Below are positions 29,102 through 37,858 of a DNA stretch of 64,000 bases, piece after piece; position 1 is the first letter of the stretch, and every line of letters begins with the position of its first letter. This stretch comes from Micromonospora sp. NBRC 110009 (GTDB lineage: Bacteria > Actinomycetota > Actinomycetes > Mycobacteriales > Micromonosporaceae): assembly GCF_030518795.1 (NCBI RefSeq), contig NZ_CP130427.1, positions 6,944,001 through 7,008,000 of the forward strand, written 5' to 3'. The notes under the pieces were generated by a model. The model made no database searches and was not told the DNA's origin. It was given only the letters and a program-made list of their open reading frames with translations. Made by a program: the position numbers and the translations under genes.

Positions 29102-29536
29102 TCAGCGGGTGGCGTACTCGGCGATCCGGCCGAGCAGGCCGTTGAGGAAGCGCGGCGAGTCGTCGGTCGACATCTGCCGAGCCAGCTCGACGGCCTCGCT
29201 GATCGCCACCGCGTCGTCGATCTCGTCGACGTAGAGCAGCTCGTAGACCGCGATCCGGGCGAGGTTACGGTCGACCACCGGCATCCGGTCCAGCGTCCAG
29301 CCCTCGGCGTAGCTGGCGATCACCTCGTCGATCCGGTCCAGGTGCGCCGCGACGCCCTCGACCAGGCCGACCGCGTATCCCAGGTGCTCCGGGCGGGGCT
29401 TCTCGATCCGCTCGAGATAGCCGGCGAGCACCTCCACCGGCGGCCGGTCCCGCAGGTCGGCCTCGAAGAGCACGTCCAGCGCCCGCTTGCGCGCCTTGCG
29501 GCGCGCCGGCATCTGCTGCTTGGGACCCTCTGCCAT
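29102..29536 (-). CDS. nusB: Transcription antitermination factor NusB
   Basis: NusB partners NusE (S10) at boxA sequences to promote rRNA antitermination and maturation. The 144-residue all-helical protein has the signatures RRKARKRALDVLFEADLR, PVVDRNLARIAVYELLYVDEI, VAISEAVELARQMSTDDSPRFLNGLLGRI. The ATG at 29536 shares a base with the efp stop (TGATG), so the efp-nusB pair is tightly coupled, as in other actinobacteria. Confidence 0.95.
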   Translation of the reverse strand: MAEGPKQQMPARRKARKRALDVLFEADLRDRPPVEVLAGYLERIEKPRPEHLGYAVGLVEGVAAHLDRIDEVIASYAEGWTLDRMPVVDRNLARIAVYELLYVDEIDDAVAISEAVELARQMSTDDSPRFLNGLLGRIAEYATR

Positions 29537-30093
29537 CAGGCGCGGCCGAGGTAACGGCCGTCGCGGGTGTCGACCTTGATCTTCTCGCCGGTGGTGATGA
29601 AGAGCGGCACCTGCACGGTCGCGCCGGTCTCGACGGTGGCCGGCTTGTTGCCGCCGGTCGACCGGTCGCCCTGCAGACCCGGCTCGGTGTACGTGATCTC
29701 GAGCACGACCGAGGTCGGCAGCTCGATGTAGAGCGGCACGCCCTCGTGGGTGGCGACGGTCGCCTCGGCCTCGGGGAGGAGGTAGTTGGCGGCCTCGCCG
29801 ACGGTCCCGCCCGGGACGGTGATCTGGTCGAACGTCTCCAGGTCCATGAAGACGTAGTCCTCGCCGTCGGCGTAGAGGTACTGCATGGTGCGCTTGTCGA
29901 CGGTCGCGGTCTCGACCTTGGTGCCCGCGTTGAAGGTCTTGTCGACGACCTTGCCGGACAGCACGTTCTTCAGCGTGGTGCGCACGAAGGCGCCACCCTT
30001 ACCGGGCTTGACGTGCTGGAACTCGACGACGGCCCAGAGCTCCCCGTCGAGGTTGAGAACCAGACCGTTCTTGAGGTCGTTGGTGGTGGCCAT
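29536..30093 (-). CDS. efp: Translation elongation factor P
   Basis: EF-P relieves ribosome stalling at polyproline stretches. That is relevant here because the window encodes a very proline-rich 1,080-residue protein. The 185-residue three-domain protein has a KOW-like N-terminus (MATTNDLKNGLVLNLDGELW), the loop PGKGGAF with the tip lysine K32, and the C-terminal signature GATVQVPLFITTGEKIKVDTRDGRYLGR. The ATG has AGGCAGGAA just upstream. The modification enzymes EpmA/EpmB are not seen in the window. Confidence 0.95.
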   Translation of the reverse strand: MATTNDLKNGLVLNLDGELWAVVEFQHVKPGKGGAFVRTTLKNVLSGKVVDKTFNAGTKVETATVDKRTMQYLYADGEDYVFMDLETFDQITVPGGTVGEAANYLLPEAEATVATHEGVPLYIELPTSVVLEITYTEPGLQGDRSTGGNKPATVETGATVQVPLFITTGEKIKVDTRDGRYLGRA

Positions 30094-30266
30094 TTCCTGC
30101 CTTGATCATCAATTGGCGGACAGACCCAACAAGTCTACTAGCTGTGTCGAACCGGGTCCCCCCTCGCTGCGCGCCGGGGCAGCCCGGCGGCCCGGTCCGC
30201 TCACCCGGACGTGCCGAACGTCACGCTGAGCGACCAAACCAGCGACCTCTGGACGCACTCCCGCCC

Positions 30267-30394
30267 GCCTTTGCTCTGCAGCCACGGACGCAACAGTCAC
30301 TGTCCGTTGTCATCGCCGACTGCCGGTCCCGCCGGCACGAATCGCATCGCCGCTGGTCAGTCAGGTGATGCGTATGCGGCTGCAGAGCAAAGGC
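30267..30394. repeat. Structured element bounded by perfect 17-bp inverted repeats
   Basis: Arms 30267-30283 (GCCTTTGCTCTGCAGCC) and 30378-30394 are exact reverse complements separated by 94 bases. The interior holds two smaller inverted repeats (ACGGAC at 30284-30289 with GTCCGT at 30302-30307, and TGCCGG at 30321-30326 with CCGGCA at 30332-30337). The whole could fold as a branched hairpin. It sits inside the 427-base gap between aroQ and efp (30094-30520), which has no gene that could be supported. Candidates are a dispersed non-coding repeat, a structured RNA or a compound terminator for aroQ. Confidence 0.65.
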
Positions 30395-30520
30395 AGAAAA
30401 GGATATCTGGCGCACCGCGCCAACGAGGTCACCGTGCGTAACCTAGGCGACGGCCACGGAGAGCTACGACAGCCGCCGGGGCAGCCTGCGCCGGCCGAGA
30501 ACGGGCGGCGGGCCGACCCG

Positions 30521-30961
30521 TCAGGCGTCGCCGGTCAGCCGGGTGGCCAGGTGGTGCAGGGCCAGGCGGTAGCCGTCCACGCCCAGGCCGCAGATCATCC
30601 CGGTGGCCACCGCGGAGACCACCGAGTGGTGCCGGAACTCCTCCCGGGCGTGGATGTTGGAGATGTGCACCTCGACCAGCGGCCCACGCAGCATCGCGCA
30701 GGCGTCCCGGACGGCGATCGAGTAGTGCGACCAGGCGGCCGGGTTGAGCACCACCGCCGCCCCCTCGTCGGCCGCCGCGTGCAGCCAGTCCAGCAACTCG
30801 TGCTCGGCGTCGGTCTGCCGGACCACCACGTCCAGCCCCAGCTCCCGCCCGGTGTCCACGCACATGGTCACCAGATCGGCGTAGCTGGTCACCCCGTAGA
30901 CGTCGACCTGGCGGGTGCCGAGCCGGCCCAGGTTCGGCCCGTTGAGCACGTACACCTTCAC
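30521..30961 (-). CDS. aroQ: 3-dehydroquinate dehydratase, type II
   Basis: This enzyme converts 3-dehydroquinate to 3-dehydroshikimate. The 146-residue small type II protein has VYVLNGPNLGRLGTR, the reactive-loop tyrosine in DVYG, NPAAWSHYS, and the C-terminal EVHISNIHAREEFRHHS with the catalytic histidine. The GTG at 30961 overlaps the aroB stop as GTGA. It is the last gene of the aroC-aroK-aroB-aroQ run. Confidence 0.95.
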   Translation of the reverse strand: MKVYVLNGPNLGRLGTRQVDVYGVTSYADLVTMCVDTGRELGLDVVVRQTDAEHELLDWLHAAADEGAAVVLNPAAWSHYSIAVRDACAMLRGPLVEVHISNIHAREEFRHHSVVSAVATGMICGLGVDGYRLALHHLATRLTGDA

Positions 30962-32034
30962 GAGCTGATCTCCCGGTACGCCTCGGCCAGCAGCTCGTCC
31001 GACGGACCCTCCAGGATCGTCGGGCGGGCCAGCCCGTCCAGCACCACGAAGCGCAGCCGGCTCCCCCGCGCCTTCTTGTCCACCCGCATCGCGGCGAGCA
31101 GCTCCGGCCAGGCGTCCGCCCGGTAACTCGTCGGCAGGTCGAGGGCGGCCACCACGGCCCGGTGCCGCTCGGCGGTGGCCGCGTCGAGCCGCCCGGCGAG
31201 CCGGGCCAGGGTCGCCGCGTAGACCAGCCCCACCGCGACGGCGTGGCCGTGCCGCCAGCGGTAGCCCTCGACCTTCTCGATCGCGTGGGCCAGGGTGTGC
31301 CCGTAGTTGAGCACCTCGCGCACCCCGGACTCGCGCAGGTCGCCGGAGACCACGTTCGCCTTGACCCGCACGGCCCGCTCGATCAGCTCGCGGGCCACTG
31401 GCCCGGTCGGGTCCAGCGCCGCGGCCGGGTCCCGCTCCACCAGGTCGAGGATCACCGGGTCGGCGATGAACCCGCACTTGACCACCTCGGCCATCCCGGC
31501 GGCCAGGTCGGAAGGGGGCAGGCTGTCCAGCGTCGCCAGGTCGCAGATCACCCCGGCCGGCGGGTGGAAGGCGCCGACCAGGTTCTTGCCGGCGGCGATG
31601 TTGATCCCGGTCTTCCCACCGACGGCGGCGTCGACCATGCCGAGCAGGGAGGTCGCCACCGGCACCCAGCGCACCCCGCGCAGCCAGCAGGCGGCGACGA
31701 AGCCAGCCAGGTCGGTGACCGCGCCGCCGCCCACGCCCACCACGGCGTCGCTACGGGTGAAGCCCGCCTCGCCGAGCCGGTCCCAGCAGGCCGCCGCCAC
31801 GTCGACGTGCTTGCCCGCCTCCGCGTCCGGCACCTCGATGAGCAGCGGCGCCACCCCGGCGGCGCGGACCCGCTCGGCCAGCTCCTCGGCGAGGCCCTTG
31901 AGCGGGGGCGCGTGCAGGAAGGCCACCCGCTCCGCGCCGGGCAGCAGTCGGGGCGGCGGGTCCAGCAGGTCGCGTCCCACCAGCACGTCGTACGGCCGCT
32001 CGCCGCCGACCGGGATCCGGGTCACCTCGTCCAT
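30958..32034 (-). CDS. aroB: 3-dehydroquinate synthase
   Basis: This NAD- and metal-dependent enzyme makes 3-dehydroquinate from DAHP. The 358-residue protein has the NAD-binding VGVGGGAVTDLAGFVAA, PVATSLLGMVDAAVGGKTGIN, the metal-ligand motifs EVVKCGFI, NYGHTLAHAIE and RHGHAVAVG, and the C-terminal DKKARG. ATG 32034 was chosen because AGGAG lies five bases upstream. A GTG two codons earlier (32040) would have no spacing to that site. It is followed by aroQ and preceded by aroK 15 bases away. Confidence 0.95.
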   Translation of the reverse strand: MDEVTRIPVGGERPYDVLVGRDLLDPPPRLLPGAERVAFLHAPPLKGLAEELAERVRAAGVAPLLIEVPDAEAGKHVDVAAACWDRLGEAGFTRSDAVVGVGGGAVTDLAGFVAACWLRGVRWVPVATSLLGMVDAAVGGKTGINIAAGKNLVGAFHPPAGVICDLATLDSLPPSDLAAGMAEVVKCGFIADPVILDLVERDPAAALDPTGPVARELIERAVRVKANVVSGDLRESGVREVLNYGHTLAHAIEKVEGYRWRHGHAVAVGLVYAATLARLAGRLDAATAERHRAVVAALDLPTSYRADAWPELLAAMRVDKKARGSRLRFVVLDGLARPTILEGPSDELLAEAYREISS

Positions 32035-32049
32035 GTCCACTCCTGGCGG

Positions 32050-32559
32050 TCAGGGTTTGAGCAGTGCGGCGATCTCGGTGGCGATCTCCTCCGGGGTGCG
32101 CCCGTCGGTGATCACGGTCGCGGTGGCCACCTCCGCGTAGAGCGGGCGGCGCTGCTCCATCAGGTGCTTGAGGGTGGCGCGCGGGTTCAGCGCCAGCAGC
32201 GGCCGTCCGGCGCCCAGGCCGACCCGCCGCACCGCGTCGGGCAGCTCCACCGACAGGTGCACGACGGTGTGCCCGATCAGTGCGGCGCGGTTCTCCTCGG
32301 CGAGGACCGCGCCGCCGCCGAGGGCGAGCACCCCGCCGTGCGAGGCCAGCGCCGCGGCCACCGCCGCCCGTTCGAGGGTACGGAAGTGCTCCTCCCCCTC
32401 GTCGACGAAGATCTCCGGGATGGGCTTGCCGGCGAGCTGCTCGATGTCGGTGTCGGTGTCCCGGAACGCGACGCCGAACGCGTCGGCGAGCGCCAACCCC
32501 ACGGTCGTCTTCCCGGAGCCGGGCGCCCCGACCAGCACGCAGACCGGCCGGGTGCTCAT
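32050..32559 (-). CDS. aroK: Shikimate kinase
   Basis: This enzyme phosphorylates shikimate with ATP. The 169-residue P-loop protein has Walker A GAPGSGKT (11-18), the shikimate-binding DTDTDIE, EIFVDEGEEHFR with the arginine contact, VLALGGGAVL, and the LID arginine in RRPLYAE. The ATG at 32559 overlaps the aroC stop as ATGA, giving coupled translation in the aro run. Confidence 0.95.
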   Translation of the reverse strand: MSTRPVCVLVGAPGSGKTTVGLALADAFGVAFRDTDTDIEQLAGKPIPEIFVDEGEEHFRTLERAAVAAALASHGGVLALGGGAVLAEENRAALIGHTVVHLSVELPDAVRRVGLGAGRPLLALNPRATLKHLMEQRRPLYAEVATATVITDGRTPEEIATEIAALLKP

Positions 32560-33734
32560 CGGATCACCATGGTGTCGAGGTAGCCGGCGAGGTTGCGGCG
32601 GATCTCGGCGACCGAGTCGCCGCCGAACTTCTCCACCGTCGCCTCGGCCAGCACCAGGGCCACCATCGCCTCGGCCACCACGGCCGCGGCCGGCACCGCA
32701 CAGACGTCCGACCGCTGGTTGATCGCGGTGGCCGGCTCGCCGGTGGTGACGTCGATGGTGGACAGTGCCCGGTTCAGCGAGGAGATCGGCTTCATCGCGG
32801 CCTTCACCCGCAGCGGCTCGCCGGTGGTGATGCCGCCCTCCAGGCCGCCGGCCCGGTCGGTCACCCGGCGGACCCCGGTCGCGGTCGGGATGATCTCGTC
32901 GTGCGCCGCCGAGCCCCGGGAGCGCGCCTGCTGCCAGCCGTCGCCGATCTCCACCCCCTTGATCGCCTGGATCGACATCAGCGCGGTGGCGAGCCGGGCG
33001 TCGAGCTTGCGGTCCCACTGCACGTGGCTGCCCAGGCCCGGCGGCACCCCGTAGGCCAGCACCTCGACCACGCCGCCGAGGGTGTCGGCGTCCTTCTTCG
33101 CGGCGTCGACCTCGGCGACCATCCGGGCGCTGGCCTCCGGGTCGAGGCAGCGCAGCGGGTCGGCGTCGATCCGGGCGGCGTCCTCCGGGGTGGGCCGCAG
33201 GCCGGGCTTCACGGCGACCGGGCCCAACTCCACCACGTGGGAGACGATCTCGATGCCGAGGGCCTGCTTGACCAGGGCCTTGGCCACCGTGCCCACGGCC
33301 ACCCGGGCGGCGGTCTCCCGGGCGCTGGCCCGTTCCAGGATCGGCCGGGCGTCGGCGTGCCCGTACTTCTGCATGCCGGCCAGGTCCGCGTGCCCCGGGC
33401 GGGGACGGGTGAGCGGCGCGTTGCGGGCCTGCCCGGCCAGCTCCGCCGGGTCGACCGGGTCGGCGGCCATCACGGTGCGCCACTTGGGCCACTCGGAGTT
33501 GCCCACCCGGATCGCCACCGGGCTGCCGATCGTCACGCCGTGCCGGAGGCCGCCGATGACCTCGACCTCGTCCTGCTCGAACGACATCCGCGCGCCCCGG
33601 CCGTAGCCGAGCCGGCGCCGGGCCAGCTCACCGGAGATCTCCGCGGTGGTCACCGCGACTCCGGCGGGCACCCCCTCCAGCAGCGCGACGAGGGCGGGTC
33701 CGTGCGATTCACCTGCAGTCAGCCAGCGCAACAC
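32556..33734 (-). CDS. aroC: Chorismate synthase
   Basis: This FMN-dependent enzyme forms chorismate from EPSP. The 392-residue protein has the family signatures LRWLTAGESHGPAL at the start, RRRLGYGRGARM, RPGHADLAGMQKYGHAD, RASARETAARVAVG, and the late GGITTGEPL and FGGDSVAEIRRN. GTG 33734 matches the conserved start. No Shine-Dalgarno sequence is seen, but CAGACT stands seven bases upstream and could be the -10 of a leaderless transcript. aroE, its usual neighbour, is displaced 13 kb away by the polysaccharide block. Confidence 0.95.
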   Translation of the reverse strand: MLRWLTAGESHGPALVALLEGVPAGVAVTTAEISGELARRRLGYGRGARMSFEQDEVEVIGGLRHGVTIGSPVAIRVGNSEWPKWRTVMAADPVDPAELAGQARNAPLTRPRPGHADLAGMQKYGHADARPILERASARETAARVAVGTVAKALVKQALGIEIVSHVVELGPVAVKPGLRPTPEDAARIDADPLRCLDPEASARMVAEVDAAKKDADTLGGVVEVLAYGVPPGLGSHVQWDRKLDARLATALMSIQAIKGVEIGDGWQQARSRGSAAHDEIIPTATGVRRVTDRAGGLEGGITTGEPLRVKAAMKPISSLNRALSTIDVTTGEPATAINQRSDVCAVPAAAVVAEAMVALVLAEATVEKFGGDSVAEIRRNLAGYLDTMVIR

Positions 33735-33786
33735 AGCGGTCAGTCTGTCACGCCGGGTGGCCGCCCCGATGCGCCGCCCGCCCCGT

Positions 33787-33820
33787 CCCGCCCTGCGGAC
33801 GTGGACGTCCGCGGGGCGGG
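33787..33820 (-). terminator. Hairpin terminator after the sulfotransferase gene
   Basis: A 16-bp stem with one T-G pair (CCCGCCCTGCGGACGT and its partner, 2-base loop) starts ten bases beyond the sulfotransferase stop on the minus strand. It separates the polysaccharide block from aroC. Confidence 0.75.
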
Positions 33821-33829
33821 GCGCGCCGG

Positions 33830-34723
33830 TCAGTCCGCCCAGTCGAAGGTCATCCCCAGCCGGGCGGCGAGGGCCCGGTTGTACGGCGCGTAGTACCGGG
33901 TCAGCTCGTCGCGCACCGCCTCGTCCATGGCACTGCTGCGCCGGTCGTTGAAGACCTCGTACCGGTCGAGCTGGAAGGGCGGCAGGCCGAGGAAGTCCAG
34001 CACCCGCGCGTACGTGGCGGCGGGTTCCCGGTAGAGCGTCTCGCTGGGCAGGATCAGCAACTGCTCCCGGTCGAACCGGTCCAGCCACGGCTCCAGGTGC
34101 TCCAGGTAGCGGCCCCGGGCGCGGTAGCTGTACCAGTCGTAGGCGTTGCTGACGTACGTCGGGTCGGCGATCAGCTTCTCCCGCTCCCCCGCGGTGCGCT
34201 CCTCCTCGGCGGCGAGGGCCTCGGCGAAGCCGAGCGGCTCCACCCCCTCGGTGCGCCGCTCCTTCCAGTGCGAGTACGCCCGCTCCACCGGGTCGCGCAG
34301 CAGCACGATGAGCTTCACCGCCGGGATCAGCTCGGCCACCCGGGCCGGGGCCAGGGGGTGGAACATGTACAGCGGCGCCGCCTCCCCCACCCGGGTCGGT
34401 CCGCCGTGCCGGCGCTCCAGCGCCCGCCGCTGCCGCCCCGTCGGGAAGTGCGAGCGGTACCAGGCCTCGCCCCGGGCGTGGGTGTCCTCGAAATAGTGTG
34501 AGGTCTTGGTGTTCCACGCCGGGAAGAGCCGCGGCACCAGCGGGTGCTCCAGCAGGTAGCGCCAGAGCGAGGTGGTCCCGCCCCGCTTGGTGCCGATGAC
34601 CAGGAAGTCCGGCAGCGGACGCCGGTCGCTGGTCCGTTCCCCGTAGCGCACCAGGGAGCTGCGCACCCCGCTCACCATCGGGGTGGGCACCAGCGTCTTG
34701 ACCCGGTCCCGCAGCGTCGTCAT
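33830..34723 (-). CDS. PAPS-dependent sulfotransferase
   Basis: This 297-residue predicted sulfotransferase of the carbohydrate/P-loop type would transfer sulfate from PAPS to a hydroxyl or amine. It has the 5'-phosphosulfate loop GTKRGGTTS (44-52, FLVIGTKRGGTTSLWRYL) and the 3'-phosphate motif LRDPVERAYSHW (142-153). There is no signal peptide or membrane anchor, so it should act in the cytosol on a lipid-linked or nucleotide-activated precursor. The ATG has GAGGAGG upstream. It lies 13 bases after the flippase gene and closes the operon, suggesting that the exported glycan is sulfated. The acceptor is unknown, and a secondary metabolite or glycolipid is an alternative. Confidence 0.85.
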   Translation of the reverse strand: MTTLRDRVKTLVPTPMVSGVRSSLVRYGERTSDRRPLPDFLVIGTKRGGTTSLWRYLLEHPLVPRLFPAWNTKTSHYFEDTHARGEAWYRSHFPTGRQRRALERRHGGPTRVGEAAPLYMFHPLAPARVAELIPAVKLIVLLRDPVERAYSHWKERRTEGVEPLGFAEALAAEEERTAGEREKLIADPTYVSNAYDWYSYRARGRYLEHLEPWLDRFDREQLLILPSETLYREPAATYARVLDFLGLPPFQLDRYEVFNDRRSSAMDEAVRDELTRYYAPYNRALAARLGMTFDWAD

Positions 34724-34736
34724 CTCGTCCTCCTCG

Positions 34737-36272
34737 TCATCTCGGTGCCCGGCCGAGCAGGGTGGGCACGGCGGCGCGCACCCGTCGGCGTACCCCGGGG
34801 TGCAGCAGCAGCGCGACGGCGATCAGCGCCACCACCCCGAGGGTGAGAATGAGTCCGGCCACGCCGCGCCCGGCGACCGCCGCCCCGGCGCCGGCCAGCA
34901 GGGCGGTGGCCGCGGCGGCGGCGCCGGCGGCGCGCAGCACCCCGCGGGTGAGCAGCGGTTCGCCGACCACCCGGCGGGCGGCCACCGCGGCGATCACGTT
35001 CTCCACCACGATGCCGGCGGTCCAGGCCGCCGCCGCGCCGAGCGCCCCGTACGGCGGGATGAGCGCCAGGGCCAGCGCGACGTTGAGCACCAGCCCGGTC
35101 GCGGCGGCGAACAGGTGCCGGCCGCTGCTGCCGCTCATCAGCAGCAGCGTCTGCACGATCCCGGTGCCGGAGTTGACCATCATGCCGCCGGCGAGGACCG
35201 CCAGGGCGGCCGCGCCGGTGGTGAACTCCGCCCCGAACAGCCGCAGGAAGCCCGGCGCGAAGATCGCCAGCAGCAGGTATCCCGGCCAGGACAGCGCGAT
35301 GATCACGCTGGTGATCCGCCGGTAGACCAGCGCGGCCTCGGCGGTGCGTCCCGCGCCGAGCAACCGGGACAGCTGCGGGGCGACGGCCACCCGCAGGCCC
35401 TGCATGACGAGCAGCCCGGCGAGCGCGTACCGGCCGACCGCGCCGATGACGCCCGCCTCGGCCTGGTCGGCGAGGGCGGCCGTGAGCAGCACGGTCAGCC
35501 ACATGCTGCTGGCGTCGATGGCCGCCGACGCGGCCCGGGGCAGGGCGAAGCCCCAGAGGGTGCGCCAGTCCCGCCCGACGGGGCGCAGCGGTGCGCCGGC
35601 CGCGAGGCCGAGCGGGCGGATCAGCAGGGCGGCGGCGACCAGCCCGGCCAGCACCACCGGGGCGAGCCAGCCGGCGAAGGCGGCGGTCACTCCGGCGCCG
35701 GCGGCGACCGCGGCGAACACCAGCGTCGGCCGGGCCGCGGGCACCAGCACGTACTGCACGGCGACCAGGGCCGCGACCGGCCGGACCGCGCGGACGGCGG
35801 CGAGCAGCACGGTCATCGCCACCACGAACGGCAGCCCGGCGAAGGCCAGCCGGAGCAGGTCGCCACCGCGGGTCGTGCCGGGGTCGAAGAAGACCGGCGC
35901 GAGCACGCCGGACAGGGCGCTGCCGCCAGCCGCCACGGCGACGGTGAACAGCAGCGCCGGCAGCAGCGCGACCGGCAGCAGCCGGGCGGCGTCGCCGTCC
36001 CGGCCCGCGGTACGCCGCGGCAGGGCCCAGACCAGCGCGGTGTCCGCGCCGGCGCAGCAGAGCCCACCCAGGACGGTGACGACGCCGATCGCGGTGAACA
36101 TGGCGCCGGAGCCGGCGGGCCCCAGCCCGCGCACGATCACCACGGTCAGCACGAACCCGAGCAGGCCGTTGACCGCCGCGCCGAGGAGCCCGACCGCGCC
36201 GCTGCGGGTGCTGCGCCGGACCTCCCGCTCGCCGGCGGCGGTGCTGGCGGCGACAGTCGTCGTCCCGGTCAC
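34737..36272 (-). CDS. Wzx-like polysaccharide flippase (MOP superfamily)
   Basis: This is a 511-residue polytopic membrane protein with about 12-14 hydrophobic segments and the overall pattern of MATE/Wzx flippases: GAVGLLGAAVNGLLGFVLTVVIVRGLGPAGSGAMF at the start, ALPRAASAAIDAS in the middle, and PQLSRLLGAGRTAEA. It should move undecaprenyl-linked repeat units across the cytoplasmic membrane. The GTG at 36272 overlaps the stop of the upstream polymerase-like gene as GTGA. The adjacent Wzy-like and Wzz-like genes support the assignment. Confidence 0.8.
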   Translation of the reverse strand: MTGTTTVAASTAAGEREVRRSTRSGAVGLLGAAVNGLLGFVLTVVIVRGLGPAGSGAMFTAIGVVTVLGGLCCAGADTALVWALPRRTAGRDGDAARLLPVALLPALLFTVAVAAGGSALSGVLAPVFFDPGTTRGGDLLRLAFAGLPFVVAMTVLLAAVRAVRPVAALVAVQYVLVPAARPTLVFAAVAAGAGVTAAFAGWLAPVVLAGLVAAALLIRPLGLAAGAPLRPVGRDWRTLWGFALPRAASAAIDASSMWLTVLLTAALADQAEAGVIGAVGRYALAGLLVMQGLRVAVAPQLSRLLGAGRTAEAALVYRRITSVIIALSWPGYLLLAIFAPGFLRLFGAEFTTGAAALAVLAGGMMVNSGTGIVQTLLLMSGSSGRHLFAAATGLVLNVALALALIPPYGALGAAAAWTAGIVVENVIAAVAARRVVGEPLLTRGVLRAAGAAAAATALLAGAGAAVAGRGVAGLILTLGVVALIAVALLLHPGVRRRVRAAVPTLLGRAPR

Positions 36273-37858
36273 GGCGTCCTCCCCTGCTCCGGCGTGTGCT
36301 CCGGCGTGTCGGTCGTCGGCCGGTCCGGACCGGTTCCGGCCGCCGTGGGCGCCGACGGGTCGGCCGCCGGCCGGGGCCCGGGAACGTCCGGCGCCGGGGC
36401 GGGCACCGTGCGCAGCGGCACGGCCGCCACCCCGGCCTTCGCCGACGGTCGCCGCCGGCCCGGCACCGCGGCCCGGCCGAAGCCCCGGGTCCGCCACGGC
36501 GTCAACGGTGCCGGCTGGGACAGCGCGGACGGCCCGACGGCGGCCCGGTTGACCGGTCCGGCGACGGCGGCCAGTCCGGCGCCCACGCCGAAGAAGATCA
36601 GCGAGAGGTTCGGGTCGATGTACGCGTACACCGGGATGACCACCAGCGCGATCACCGGGACGGTGCTGAGCCAGTACCCGGCCGGCGACACCGCGGCGGT
36701 CAGCCGGCGGGCGACCAGCACCAGCCAGGACAGGAAGACGACCAGCGCCGGGATGCCGTGGCTGTAGAGGATCTGCCAGATCAGCCCCTGGGTGCCGAGC
36801 GGCTCCTCGGCCAGCGTGGTGTCCACGCTCTTGGGTGCTCCGTAGCCGAGCAGCGGGGACTGCTCCACCGCCTGCCAGGTCCGCACGTACAGGTCCATCC
36901 GGTCGACGTTGGTGTCGGTGGTGCTGACCCGCGCGTTGATCATGTCCTGGACCGGGACCACCAGGCTGACGATCCAGACCAGCAGCACCAGCGCGGCGAT
37001 CGAGACGATGAGCCGGGCGTTGCCCCGGAGCAGGGCGCGCAGGCCCAGGTAGAGCAGGCCGGCGCCGAGACCGACGAACATGCCCCGGTTGAGCGTCAGG
37101 AACGCCGGGACGACCGACAACGGCAGCGAGACCCAGAGCACGGTGCGGAACCGGCCGGTGCGCACCGACGTCAGGTAGGCCAGCACGCAGGGCACCAGCA
37201 GGGCGTACGCGGTCCCCCAGTTGTTCGTGTACGGGTAGGGCGCGGCGGTGCGGTAGATCGGCGTCCGGGACACCGGGTTGAACTCGTTGACCCGCACGTG
37301 GGTGAGCGCCTGGATGTACCGCTGCGCGCTGATGCCGTGCGGCAGCGCCAGCTCCACCGGGGTGGTGAGGCTGAGCGTGGGCGCCAGCACGGCCAGCCAG
37401 CCCAGCGCGACCAGGCCGAGCCAGTACCAGCCGAGCGGGCGCAGCACCCGGTCCCAGGGGGCGCCCTCGCGCACCAGGGTGTGCGCGTACACGCCGACGA
37501 CCAGGGCGGTCGCCAGGAAGCCGTAGCGCAGGCCGAAGGTGAGGTAGGCGGTGGCCCGGTCCAGCCGGGTGGCGCTGAGCAGCACCAGGGCGAGGAAGAG
37601 CAGCCAGCAGGCGGTCCCGGCGGGCAGCGGGACGCGCCCGCGGGCGACGAGCAGGGCGAGCAGCACCGCGCCGAAAACGGACCAGCCGAGGTAGAACGCG
37701 CCGAGCGCCCACCACAGGGGCATCAGCGCGAACATCACGGTCAGCGGCCAGACCGGCAGCGGCGGGACGACCGCCGGCCGCGACCCCGAGGCGGCGCTGC
37801 CCGCCGCCGGTCGCCGGCCGGTCAGCGGCGGGGCCGTGGCGGCCGCCCGGTCAGACAC
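36269..37858 (-). CDS. O-antigen ligase/Wzy-like polymerase
   Basis: This is a 529-residue membrane protein with about 10-12 transmembrane segments. It has a large extracytoplasmic loop (about residues 170-230, rich in polar residues and RTAAPYPYTNNWG) and the LNRGMFVGLGAGLLYLGLR segment typical of the Wzy_C/O-antigen ligase family. The C-terminal 80-90 residues are a Pro/Ala-rich cytoplasmic tail that lies outside the family core. It is probably the polymerase that joins repeat units, although a ligase role cannot be excluded. The GTG overlaps the end of the GT2 gene by eight bases. Confidence 0.75.
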   Translation of the reverse strand: MSDRAAATAPPLTGRRPAAGSAASGSRPAVVPPLPVWPLTVMFALMPLWWALGAFYLGWSVFGAVLLALLVARGRVPLPAGTACWLLFLALVLLSATRLDRATAYLTFGLRYGFLATALVVGVYAHTLVREGAPWDRVLRPLGWYWLGLVALGWLAVLAPTLSLTTPVELALPHGISAQRYIQALTHVRVNEFNPVSRTPIYRTAAPYPYTNNWGTAYALLVPCVLAYLTSVRTGRFRTVLWVSLPLSVVPAFLTLNRGMFVGLGAGLLYLGLRALLRGNARLIVSIAALVLLVWIVSLVVPVQDMINARVSTTDTNVDRMDLYVRTWQAVEQSPLLGYGAPKSVDTTLAEEPLGTQGLIWQILYSHGIPALVVFLSWLVLVARRLTAAVSPAGYWLSTVPVIALVVIPVYAYIDPNLSLIFFGVGAGLAAVAGPVNRAAVGPSALSQPAPLTPWRTRGFGRAAVPGRRRPSAKAGVAAVPLRTVPAPAPDVPGPRPAADPSAPTAAGTGPDRPTTDTPEHTPEQGRTP

